Shown: in pieces, positions 34,940 through 45,904 of the stretch
How the letters are laid out: every line of letters begins with the position of its first letter
How positions within the stretch are numbered: the stretch's first letter is position 1
Origin: Amphibalanus amphitrite
Lineage: Eukaryota > Arthropoda > Thecostraca > Balanomorpha > Balanidae
Assembly: GCF_019059575.1 (NCBI RefSeq)
Contig: NW_024881785.1
Span: 372,001-436,000, forward strand
Reading direction: 5' to 3'
DNA length: 64,000 nt
The notes under the pieces: generated by a model
What the model saw: only the letters and a program-made list of their open reading frames with translations
Database searches by the model: none
What the model was told of the DNA's origin: nothing
Program-made: the position numbers and the translations under genes

Positions 34940-35289
34940 ACTCAGGTAGTATATAGGGCCGACTGACCGGCGCCACGGAGCTCGCACCAATAATTGTTTT
35001 CTGGTGTTCCCGACCGCTCTGGGTCGGTTATCTACCCATCGACCAGAGCCTCGTCATTAACCACCGAGCTGGCGGGGCGGCGAGCCGGCCAGCGTCGCGA
35101 CAAATTCACTTATTGCGTGCGCCCGCTCACGGCGGCGGCTGCGGCGGTGAGGTGGTATCAGCTCGGAACAGAGAGGCACTGTGGGCTGCTTCCATTAGCC
35201 CTGTCTGATCAGCCGGTGTAGGGCAGCGCTGACGTCCGCTCGGCTACCGGCGGCGAGGGTGACGGTCCGGCGGCGGCCACCTGATGATA

Positions 35290-35455
35290 TCATGGCCGGA
35301 GATAATGTGTTATGACGCGTGATATCGTGTGACGATGCGTGATGTGTGATGATGTGATGATGTGTGACGATGCGTGATGTGTGATGATGTGATGTTGTGT
35401 GATGTGTGGTGATGTGTCACGACGTGTGGTGACGTGTAATGATGTGTGATGAGAC
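35290..35455. repeat. GTGATG/GTGACGATG tandem array
   Basis: Irregular repeats of TGTGATGATGTGATGATG and close variants. Confidence 0.85.
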
Positions 35456-35588
35456 GACAAAGGTCAGCAGAGTGCACTGTGTCAGGGCCGCGCCGCTGTT
35501 GTCGATCGGAAGGGCAGCGCCCGTTGTCTGTTGAGCATGTGTCACCCTTATTAGCTCAGCAACTTGTGATTCCGCAGCTGAGCTAATA

Positions 35589-37140
35589 AATAGACACTTT
35601 GCCCAAGTCTGTACGACCTATGAGGGACTGCAAGTGGACAAACTCCCGTGTTACTTACCGGCGAATGACATTCCTTTCGATATCCAGCCATGGCAAGTGG
35701 CACTGCATCTTTCACGGATCAGAGAAAATATGGCTGTCTCCACTGGTCAATTACCTGCAAGTTTGATTAAGGAATTCTCAATAGAATTAGCAACTCCATT
35801 AGCGTATATATTCAACTGCTCGTTAAAAAGCTCCCAGGTGCCCTCGGTTTGGAAACGGGCTACAATCACACCGGTACCCAAGAAAGACAAGCCGCGCTCG
35901 CCAGGAGATTTGCGTCCCATCAGCCTCACACCCACATTTATGAAGGTTTTTGAAAGATTTATGGTACCGCTCATTCTCCACGACATACATAAGTCCAAAG
36001 ATCGACATCCGTCAGTACGGCAACGTAAAGGGAGCATCGACTGCCCATTACCTGGTCAGACTACTGCACAACCTATTCACGCAGCTGGACAAGTCGGACA
36101 AAATATTTTCCATGATTATGTATGATTTCAGAAAAGGTTTTGATCTAATAGATCACACTACAGTCATACAGAAGCTCCTGAACATGGGACTCCGATCTGC
36201 CTACGCACATTGGCTCTGCTCCTTCCTTCAGGACCGACACCAACGAGTGAAGATGCCGGATGGCAGCATTAGCACGTGGAGCCCCATAACCTGTGGGGCG
36301 CCACAAGGGACCCTAGTGGGACCAGTAGCCTTCCTGGCTATGATAAACGATGCCGCCGTCCAAGACGAAAGGAGGCTTAAATATGTAGATGATTTAACAG
36401 TCTTCCAAGCATGCTCTGTGAATCAATTTAATGAAGAATGCACCCTACAGCAAGTAACGGATAAATTGTCGGAATGGGCCAACACGAACAAGATGGTGCT
36501 GAATACAGAAAAATGTCAGATTCTTCACTTCTACACAGCCAAAAAGCCTATTATCTTACCGGATATAGACCTTAATGGCAGCAGTATACCAACAACTGAC
36601 CACGCAAGATTACTTGGGATCACGATATCCGGTGACATGTCCTGGCAGAAACATGTTGATGACATTGTGTCCAAGGGATCCCGAGCCCTCTACATGCTGC
36701 ATGTAATGAAGAGGTTTCGGCCGCCACAAGAGCAGTTGGTTAAGGTATATACCACATACATAAGGCCACTGCTCGAGTACTGCGCCCCTGTATTCCACGC
36801 CGGACTAACTGTTCAACAGGCTCAGAAAATAGAAAAGGTACAAAAACGGGCCGTCAAAATAATCGCCGGATACGATGAAAGCTACCAGAACATCTTACAA
36901 CGCCTCAACCTGGAAACACTCGCTAATAGAAGACAGACTTTATGTTTAAGACTCGGTAAACAGATGCTCAAGTCGATAGCACATCAAGACTTATTCCCGA
37001 AATCGAGAGGCTCGATATCCGGCAGAGAAACGAGAAGTTCTAACACTCTTGAAACGTTTTGCTGTGGTACTCGCCTGAGGAGGTCATGCATTCCACATAT
37101 GACCTCGCTCATTAACCTGGATATCATGTCGTCCAGATAG
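35589..37140 (+). pseudogene. Non-LTR retrotransposon reverse transcriptase, 5'-truncated and frameshifted
   Basis: Two overlapping frames form one reverse transcriptase. The first (to about 36030) has ITPVPKKDKPRSPGDLRPIS, the conserved LRPISLTP segment. The second (about 35990-37140) has DFRKGFDLIDH (catalytic Asp region), GAPQGTLVGP and the active-site box YVDD at 36382-36393. It then continues through LEYCAPVFHAGL and KRAVKIIAG of the C-terminal thumb/connection region. A one-step frameshift lies between the frames near 35950-36040. ORF1 and the endonuclease are absent, so it is 5'-truncated. It resembles CR1/Jockey-group LINEs; the exact clade is uncertain. A (TC)n run follows the 3' UTR at 37280. 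Confidence 0.9.
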
Positions 37141-37279
37141 AATATGGCCTGTACGCTACTGTTATCGTAATTGCGCCAATGTAGTTGCATTTGTTTATTT
37201 GCAGTGCCTCAAAACTGCTGTACTGTTATCACATGCGCTATATGGGCAAATGATCGCAGCCATGAACTAAATACACCGT

Positions 37280-37306
37280 ATCTCTCTCTCTCTCTCTCTC
37301 TCTCTC
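37280..37306. repeat. (TC)n microsatellite
   Basis: About 13 TC units in a run about 140 bp after the retroelement stop codon. It may mark the retroelement's 3' end. Confidence 0.95.
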
Positions 37307-38758
37307 CCCCCTACGTAGGCCGGGAATTATAGCCCAGCCCCCCCCCCCCCCCCGTCTCGTCGCGTCAGTTGGGCTGACGTCGGCCGCTGTCGGAGGGAAA
37401 AGGGAAGGGAGACAAGAGGCTGCCGTCGCGTCGGCCGCTACGGCACTTGGCACTTGCTGCATTCTCTCAGCTGCCGTCTGCATGAACGGCCCTATCAGTT
37501 AAGATTAAAAAGCTGAAGTTAATTTACATACTATCGCAGTGGGTTTTTAACCTGAATGATGCCGCTGTTAATTTTATTTCTGGAAAGGCATCAATCCGTA
37601 GCTGAAGATAGAGACTGGGAAATTGATTCAAGGCTTCCTAAATCATCATCATCTTACATATACATTATACATAATACAGCACGAGGCATCATGCATTTCG
37701 CATTGAGGACAAGAGCCGATTAAGGTTTCGGTCAATTACCTGAACTTTGTGGTTTAGATTTGGACACGGTCGCCACAAAGAAATTTCTTATAGAGCTCTA
37801 CTTAGTGGTTATTTTATGCCACTTTTAAGCCAAAACCATAGTTTAAGCCAAAGCCATTTTTATCCAGCAATAATGCTCATTCCTCAGGACCACAACTAAG
37901 TAAAATATCAATTCCAAGCTAAGCAACACAAAAATACGCTTCTCAAATGCACAGTTCTCGGTGCAGATAAAACAAGCCATCTAAGCGATGGATTATTTTA
38001 ACAACGCAACAATACAATAAAACACATTTCACGCTCTTGACGAGATCATTACTCCGCTACAGCCCTGATAAGCCACCCTATAGCGCGTTCCGTGTCTGAC
38101 TGACTGGCTCTCAGATATCTTCATGGGATTTAAATTGCTCTCTGTGAATGTGTGAGCCTATTAGCGTCTTCCTGTGACAGTGTGACGGGCACACGCCCAC
38201 AATTAGTGCCGGGCCTGTCGTCGCTCTCGCTAAACGGCCAATGGCGGCACACAGCGGCATTCTGCGGGGGTTAGAGGGTCATCGCTGTTCGGCTGCTCGT
38301 CACCTGATACCTGGGCGACGCTCAGCGGCCCGGGCCTGTCAGTAGGGGCGGCACCCGAGACTGAGTCCCGGCACGTGGCGGACATAGGCAGCGCGGGCCT
38401 CACAAACCACTGACGGAGCCGCCGGCGCCGGCACCGCCCCTTTGAAATGCCGCCGGTGATACAAAAAAATTGCCGGTGATACGGCGCGTGCCGGCTGCGT
38501 GGGTGTAAATCTTAATTATCTGGGGATGGCTGTCACTGATGGTTCGTTAGCGGGCCGCCTCTGGGGCGCTCGGCGCGTCGAGTCGGCACTCGCCGATGAT
38601 TTGCTGTCCTCTGGCGGTGCCCCAGCCGCCGGATATGCGGTCTCCTGGCACGAGCGCGCCTATCTGTCATAAATGGGCTGTGAAGGTAAATATGCGTATT
38701 TATGTGTGATGTTTGTCTATGTAATTATTTGACGGGATAGCACATCTCTTGTTTGTGT
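37307..38758. other. Intergenic spacer
   Basis: About 38100-38660 is GC-rich, and a C-run stands at 37340-37353. No exon, RNA gene or transposon end was recognised. Confidence 0.4.
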
Positions 38759-38762
38759 TTAG

Positions 38763-39661
38763 CCCTCGCCGGCACAGGGGGGGGGGTTGATGCAACCCCC
38801 CCCCCTAAGGTTTTTCGCGAATAACTCGCGTAAAAAGCGGCCGATCGCGACGAAACTTTCAGTACCCTCGCATTGATCAATTTTACACGTTCTCTGAAAA
38901 TTTCATGACCCTGACCCCAATGACCTTTGACCTGTGACCTCTTTTCCGTGACCATGTTTGGCCGAAATCGCGATTCGGCGTAGGTATGTCGGCTCACATT
39001 TGCCGCGCGTTTGCAAGCTTTTCGTGGTTTCAAACGTTCAAACATGTGATTTGATGTTGCTCCCATACATTAGGGTGGGTGTCAAGGTCACCTGAAGGTC
39101 AGGTCAGGTCATTGACCTTTGGTGACCTCGGGTGACCTCGGTTCACTTTTACGAGTTTTACATGTTTCTAGGCTAGTTTTTGGAGCTGAATTCGAATTTA
39201 GCAACCATTTGAACATTTACGAAGTAGTTTTGGTGCCTTCGTAACATGTTACGAAGCTGTCAGAGGCGGTTGACACGTATTACGAATACCCGTCACAACC
39301 CCTCCCGGTTGACCTGACCTGACCTGACCCGACCTGGTCTAAATGCTTAAAAACATCATCTCTGATCAAAACTAACACGATATTCGTGATCAGCACCCCG
39401 GAAAACCACATAGCAGCCACACTTTACGACTTTCGAACAGGTCCCGATTTTCCCGGTTTTCGGGTCATTGACCTGACCTGGAAGGTCACCCGATGACCTA
39501 GGACCTTAGAATTGGGTATCATCGGCTTCCTCTCGTGACGGGCAACACGCTCGTTTTTTCCGCGAAGCTCTAGCTCGATCAGGGGCCAAACGCGAGGGGG
39601 GGTCGTAGCCCCCCCCCCCTTGTGCCGTCGAAGGACGCAAAATGGCCTGTGCCGGCGAGGG
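38763..39661. mobile_element. TTAA-flanked MITE-like element, complete copy
   Basis: An 899-bp element with CCCTCGCCGGCACAGG at the left and CCTGTGCCGGCGAGGG at the right, exact complements. Flanks are TTAG (38759-38762, apparently a decayed TTAA) and TTAA (39662-39665). G-run/C-run hairpins lie inside both ends, and many GGTCA words fill the interior. It is the reference copy for the fragment at 1-454 and the intronic copy at 47311-48207. Confidence 0.9.
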
Positions 39662-39665
39662 TTAA

Positions 39666-40139
39666 ATACCCCACTTCATTTCTCACTAGCGCCTCAACGT
39701 TTGACGTTGGTGGCTAATTTGTCACTAGCCGTTTTCTTGTGTTAGATATTTTCTTAAGTATGCAGGTAACTGATGGTATGGAGAATGTAGCTATCGTCAC
39801 TATCCACAGTTTTAAGGTCTCACTCAGGTCAATCGCAGATCTCTGGGATTAGGTGAAAAACACAGTGAAAAGTGAAAAGATAGGTATAACTAGGTATACA
39901 GCCGACGTCTGCATGGTCCGCTCTAATGTACATATGTACTTATATGAGTTCGGCAAAAATGCCGCAGAACGAATATTTCGAGCCGCATGTCGAATGGAAT
40001 AATTTTGTTTTGAAAAGCTTTACTTTGTCGTTGACGTTAGCCCAAAGGTCTCAGCCCGCAGCCGGTAAATGTCAGGAAACTGGCTGGAGGAAATCCACTA
40101 TAAATCCACTATAATCCACTATATTTTTATAGCATATTA
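39666..40139. other. Spacer between two TTAA-flanked elements
   Basis: No gene or repeat recognised, apart from three short ATCCACTATA repeats near 40090-40120. Confidence 0.4.
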
Positions 40140-40143
40140 TTAA

Positions 40144-41337
40144 CCCGCGCCCTGGTGGGGTCTGTTTATAACGCGACCTGGTGGGGGGGGGGGGGGCTAT
40201 TTTTTGCCCCCCCTCGTATCTCCGAAACTACTGGACGAATCCGCAAAATTCAAACGGCGTTCGAAAGGCCTGTCACATTTGTTGAAGGAAACCAAATTTC
40301 ATTGACCTCGGGGTCACTGATGACGTCACAGGTCAGGTCAAAGATGAAATGTTTCACCGTTCACGGGTCATCTAGGGAATGCGCTATAACACCGAAGAAA
40401 ACGCATTTTGTCGAGAATCAGCGATAGGGCGTCAGTTGCCTAGTACATATATTACTATAAGAGGTCACTGACATTACCAGGTCAGGTCACAGGTCAGGTC
40501 ACCAAGGGTCACAGGTCAGGTCACATGAACCTAACTTTAGGTACTAAGGTTGTGCGATGCATGTTTTATGGCCAATTTTTCATTTCCAACTCAATGGTGT
40601 TGGTTATAAGACTATCAGGTACGGCTTAGGTCACTTTCTGGTGGAGGTCAGGTCAAGGTCAGGTCAAAAAAGGTCAAATTTCAAAGTTGATATTTTTGCA
40701 TAAAATGGGTATTGATTCGATGCAGCTCGTCACGGGGAGTCTAATGGTGGTCTTTGTTTTGCGCTACAAGGTCTAGAATTGCTAAAAATTGAGTTTGAAA
40801 ATTTGACGTCATCAATTTTGAACAGTTTTTTCGCTGTAACTTGGCCAAAAAAAGAGGTATCGATCTCAAATTTGGTATGTAGATAGAAGGCGGTAAGGAC
40901 TATCACATATATTCCGGTTTTTTCGAAATTCAAAAAACTTTTTGGATTTTTCGGCTATTATAATCAAAAAATCTATTTTTTGATTTTTGGGGGTCAAAAT
41001 CCAAAAATTTTAAAAATCCGAGATAGCAGTTTTGTAGCCCTGTCAATTCTACAGCTTTTATGTCTTTATCGTTTTTCTGTATTTGCAAAGCTATAGGCCT
41101 GACAGCTCTTCCCGCGAAACCCTTTTTTGGGTCGAAAACGGCAGAACATGACGTCACTCTGACGTCATTTCCGGCCAACCTATCATAGCCTTTGGAAAAA
41201 TTTTTGGTCACAATGTGTAAAATTGATGTCCGGGAGGGTACTGAAAGTTTGGTGACGATCGGCGCAGCGGTTCTGGAGATATATTGAAAAGTCTGGAGGG
41301 GGGGGGGCAAAAAATAGCCCCCCCACCAGGGCGCGGG
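40144..41337. mobile_element. TTAA-flanked MITE-like element with perfect 17-bp terminal repeats
   Basis: A 1,194-bp element with CCCGCGCCCTGGTGGGG and its exact complement at the ends, and TTAA at 40140-40143 and 41338-41341. Each end has a hairpin-forming block with a G-run, CWAWTTTTTGCC-like centre and C-run. About 40320-40680 carries a dense array of GGTCA half-sites, several as AGGTCAAGGTCA. The AT-rich second half is shared with 11219-12433. No transposase frame. Confidence 0.92.
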
Positions 41338-41869
41338 TTAATTTCCATGAATCATTTTGAGTTAAGTGCCTTTTACGGTTCGCTAAGTCAACTTGGTGGG
41401 AGTTATAAAAAACACCGTGACCGACTTAAAACGATAGTTGGATTTAGCTCCTACTTAGGTATAGGAGCGGGAACCGGGGGGGGGGGGCAGTGGGGGCAGC
41501 CTGCCTCCACAACTTTTCGTAGGGCCAGGAACCGTCGAGGCAGCTTGTCCTCCCCAAATTAGGGGTTATGGGTCACAAAGGAAAACTGAATGGAGGTAGT
41601 TAGTGGATTGAATGGACCTTAGGTAGGTAGTTCCTAGACTCAGCTGAGACGGAATACCTCACTTTTTTGCAAATGTTTTTGTTTTGTTCTTGTCGCTGAA
41701 ATGTTTAAGGAGACAGGAGTGAAAAAATAAATGGCGTAAGACCGATGAAAAACTAGATTTGGGGGTACCCTAGGTTCCGGGGAGTATCAGGTGTGCCGGC
41801 CGGGTGCCCCCCCCCCCCCCCCACCCAGCCTGAAAGTGGTTCCCGCGCCACTGAGCTCTTAGGTCGCGT

Positions 41870-42125
41870 GAGCGTCGTAGGCGCCCCTGACCCCTCTTTC
41901 TATCATCTATGGGCCTCAGAAGCACCCCTCGTTGGCATGCAGGCCAACGAGGGCTAACGATCTTTAGTATGAAAGCACCCCTTTTGCCTTCATAAGTGCC
42001 CTTCTGTTGCATGCATGGTCGCCCCGAGGCCTCACAGGCTGAAGCGCCCCTCTAAGCTTTAGAGATGAGCTATAGCCTCTTCACGCTCATCTCTAAAGCT
42101 ATATGGCGTCCCCTTGAGGCTTGAG
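41870..42125. repeat. Array of GCRCCCC-headed small hairpins
   Basis: Successive modules begin with GCGCCCCT, GCACCCCT or CGCCCCGA. Two contain clear stems: CCCTCGTTGGC with GCCAACGAGGG (41926-41953), and AGCTTTAGAGATGAGC with its complement (42055-42070 and 42085-42100, 14-base loop). Confidence 0.5.
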
Positions 42126-42484
42126 CAGTAGCGGCGGAACACCTTCAATAAAGAGGGGGGGGGGGGGCACTGCCGACTTTTGGTCCCATTCTTTCCATGC
42201 AACGCCAATAGGGCTTAGGGTGAATAGGTCAAAAACGCCCCCCTTAAGCGCGAAACCTTCTGACACTCAACCCAACACAGATTACTTAAACCTTTGGGCA
42301 CCATCATGTAGCTCATTCTTTTTACTACACTTTGAGACCAAGAAAAGACACCTGCGTGTGGTATTTAACCCCCCAAAAAGGTTTTCGCATACCCTTACAA
42401 AAGGGCGTTTTGCCCCATACCCTGGGTAATACGCCCACACCCATGTGCAAAGCGCCCCCACCCCATCCATCAACAGAAAATGAT

Positions 42485-42640
42485 GAACATGGCAGAACTT
42501 GACGTCATTCTGACGTCATTTGTGGTCAACCTATCATAGCCTTTGGAATAAAATTTTGTTGCGATGTGTAAAATCGATGCCCGGAGGAGTCCTGAAAGTT
42601 TGGTGACGATATCTGCAGTCGTTTAGGATATATCAGCAAA
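42485..42640. mobile_element. Fragment of the 40144-type element (right part)
   Basis: Aligns with 41145-41285: ATCATAGCCTTTGGAA, GTGTAAAATYGATGYCCGG and CTGAAAGTTTGGTGACGAT are shared. The terminal repeat is missing. Confidence 0.75.
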
Positions 42641-43319
42641 AAAGGACAGGGAGAGGCCTTTTCGGCCCCGACCTACAGGGCGCTACCCTGCACTCTCACC
42701 ACCGTGCAAAACGCCCCCCTTTCAGAAAACTGGGGGCGTCTTGCCCCATGCATCGAGTAGGCGTCTTGCCCCATCCACTCCATTTCCGGTCAACAGAATA
42801 TTGACAAAAAACGCGCCACTAACGCCGCAGCATAATACGTTCAACAGAATGACAATAAAACGCAGTTTTGAGTGATGTGCACAATAGCAAGTTTTGTGAT
42901 ATAAAGAGGGTATCAAAATGTTAGGAATCTTCTGTAAAAACAACAAAAACAACACCCAAAACCAACATCAGCACCTACCCACGCTGCTCCTCAAGATGCA
43001 GAACTGGAAATAGAGACCTACGTAAACAAGCAGCTGACTGTTCTGAAAGACAGGATAAAACACCTATCCGTCGATAAGAAATACGATTTTTTTAGGGGAG
43101 GCGTTTAACCCAGGGGTGCGTCTTCCCCACAGTTACCCTATGTTAAAATGACAAAATCAAGGGGGAGGGCACGGTGCCCCGGTGCATGCCCCACCCCCCT
43201 CCCGTTCCGCCGCGTATGCCCTTGAGGGATAACGCCCCGCCCCCTTATCGGCAGAGGTCGATAAAATGCTTGGAGTTGCTCCAACGAACATCTTAGTCCC
43301 ATCACTGTCTCCAACTTAG

Positions 43320-43495
43320 CCCTCGCCTGGCGGGGGGGGGGGGGAAGCAGCCTCCCTAAGTTTTTTCGCGAATAGCGTAAAAGTTGGTGTCGCGTAGCGC
43401 CGCAAAATTTGGCACAACGTCTGGGAATGAGCCTTTTGCCACCTATCCTGAAAATTTCAGGTGTCAGTCACTTCAGGTCAGGACACCAGGTCACA
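43320..43495. mobile_element. Left end of a TTAA-type element
   Basis: TTAG followed by CCCTCGCCTGGCGGGG, a G-run, then TTTTTTCGCGAATAGCGTAA, which parallels the left end at 38763. It is cut off within about 180 bp. Confidence 0.65.
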
Positions 43496-45890
43496 ACTGT
43501 CTAATCACTACCATCCGCCGCGTCGGCACACCGGTATCTGCTCACCTTCTCCCCACACGGCCATGACTCCCCAGACCCAACTCACACCATCACACTACTG
43601 CATACGGTGACCGGCCGCACGGTGGATCTGAAGGCCTACGTTTTCGCGCCAAAGTCTGAAACAACTAACGATTATCATCAGCGTAGTGATGTTGAAATTC
43701 AGCATTTTAAAGCTTTTAATTTAAAAGTGTATATGTGTGCTTACACGCATTTGTCCTTATTGATTGAGAAAAGAGCGCACTTTTGATCGCATTACCTAAT
43801 ACGAAGTAACGCAATCGAAGTGCGATTTCGGTCCACTGTGCGTTTTCAGGCGCGCTCGATAAAACACCCAGGCCTGGAGAAAGTTGGAAGGGTGATTTTC
43901 TGGTCCTCCTTACCACAAAATGACCCTAAGCGAAAAAATGCCCGCAGGGCGCTGCCAACGCGTGCCAGCGGCCCTGCTAGTAAGGGCGAAAATCAATGTA
44001 TGTGTATGCGGAGCACACCCTTAGCGCTACGATGGCTCCTTGGAGACACCTGGAGAAACCTCTGCCGGCAGAAGCGTCAGGCCCCTCGCAGACGGCGCGG
44101 CACGGCGGGAGCTCAGCGGGTGGCCTAGCCGGAAAGAGGATAAAAATAGCCGACTGGCCCGACCCAGTGAGGGGTGACCGAAGGGTGACCAGGAGTGAAT
44201 GAGGGAAAATACACGCGGTACCGAGCAGCCGATAACAGCACCGGACGATTAGAAAATCATGTCAATGCTGTATTTTAGGCGTAAGGAAGCATCCATGTAG
44301 ACGGGCGGACTGTCTCCAGCTCTTCCAAGTATTGCTAATATCTTGCTCCAACGAGCGTTGGTACGTTGGAAGTTTTATCGACCACTGCTTATCGGGCCTT
44401 ATGACAGCTTGTCCGCGGCCGCGTTACTTTTTTGGGCGTGGTTATGCCTTTACACCCCTGCTGATGTCTGAATTCTGATTAATGACGAGGTCGAGACTCG
44501 AGAGCGGTGAGTATTGCGGTTCTGATTAGGCGGCATGTTGTGAGCTCATGGGATTCACTTTCCCGTATTCTTGTTGAAGTATTTCTACTATATGGAACAT
44601 ATGGAAGCTTTGATTTAGTCGGACAATTGAGCCGCATGTTTGACAAAATCCACCACAAATATTTCTGTTGGATTGTTGCGTAAGAAAATCCCGCAGAGGA
44701 GATAATTGAAGCCCGGCGATAGGATTTAAATCGTTGTTGGGGTAATATAGCGTAGCTGCAGGCGTTCAGGCAGGTACCTACTTCTCATTATTGAGGTAAG
44801 CGTCAGATATTTCAATTCGCTCTATATGTTCGTCTGTTGGATCGCTGGATATGGTAGGTACCTATCAGGTTGAGGTCAAGGTATGGCAAGCTTAACTTTT
44901 TAAGTCCTTTCCCATTTTTGCTTGTTATGTGGCTTAAACAAATTTATAAAGAAATAGGCTGACAATTAAAATGTGACTCATAATTGACCTTGATAATTGC
45001 AGTTGGTGTGAACTACCTATCAAAGTGACCTTTCAAGGTCAATTAGGTCACCTGAAGTCACCATATTGATATTGAGGAAATGATTGCTGGCATACCTACT
45101 TATTTTTGAAAAATTCTGGCTACCATATTTTGGTAACTGATTCAAATGAAAATACAACAAACTCAACTGAAATGGGGATCTTCAACCAGGAATGATAATT
45201 TTTTACTTGGAAATAGAATCATTTTCAGGATGCCAATGACATGTCACGTAGACGTAGGAGACTTAACTTAAAATAGCATGAGTTAAAGTAGCATGACTGT
45301 GCTGTGCCTGCAATAAGGATACTTAGCTATCAAGTATCAAGCCAGTGAGATCATTACAATTTACACTGTCTATAATTGTGCACGGATTTGATGTGCCTGC
45401 GCCCTGCACCATGCTGTACCCTTACTGCCTAGTGCCTCATCCTGTTCCATGCTAAGGGAACATGCTTATTGTACACTACTTATTGTAACTGCCTTTTTGA
45501 TGCTAGAATTGTACTTTATTTTCTGTGTTTTGCCAACCTAAATTGCTACTTCACAAAATTGACTCAGACTTGTATGCTCCTTCTAGTTTTTTTCTACCTT
45601 TCTAGCTCATTCTAGATCATTTTCTCAGCATGACTCTTACTGTGCTTCTTTACCAAGAACATTGCCACAATTCTTAAATTACAAGCAGTTTGTTGTCTCA
45701 CACCTTTTCCACTCAGTTGAGGGTTTGGAAATAATTCTGCCTAAGTCATTTTAGAGCAAATCCTAGTCAAATCTATAAGTTTGATACAGTATGATTCCAC
45801 TAGTTATGTGGCCCTCACAGAGTCACAGGTAAGATAAGGGTAAGTACTAAGTACCATGCATTGTATGAACATACTCACAGCCTGTTTCAG
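43496..45890. other. Upstream flank of the Bfr1-like gene
   Basis: No coding exon is recognised. Because the first coding exon begins after an acceptor (TGTTTCAG at 45883-45890), a non-coding first exon and the promoter probably lie somewhere here or further upstream. Confidence 0.4.
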
Positions 45891-45904
45891 AAGTTCAATC
45901 AGTG

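Larger units (their letters stand above)
34214..35588. other. Intergenic spacer with simple repeats
   Basis: Contains a (CGG)n run at 34911-34939, a GTGATG-type array at 35290-35455 and a 13-bp-stem hairpin (TTATTAGCTCAGC and its complement) at about 35548-35589, beside the retroelement's left boundary. No gene was seen. Confidence 0.45.
41342..43315. other. Spacer with C-rich hairpin modules and element fragments
   Basis: Contains long C- and G-runs, the GCRCCCC hairpin module array (41870-42125) and a fragment of the 40144-type element (about 42485-42640). No gene was found; the open frames are short and unrelated to known families. Confidence 0.4.
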
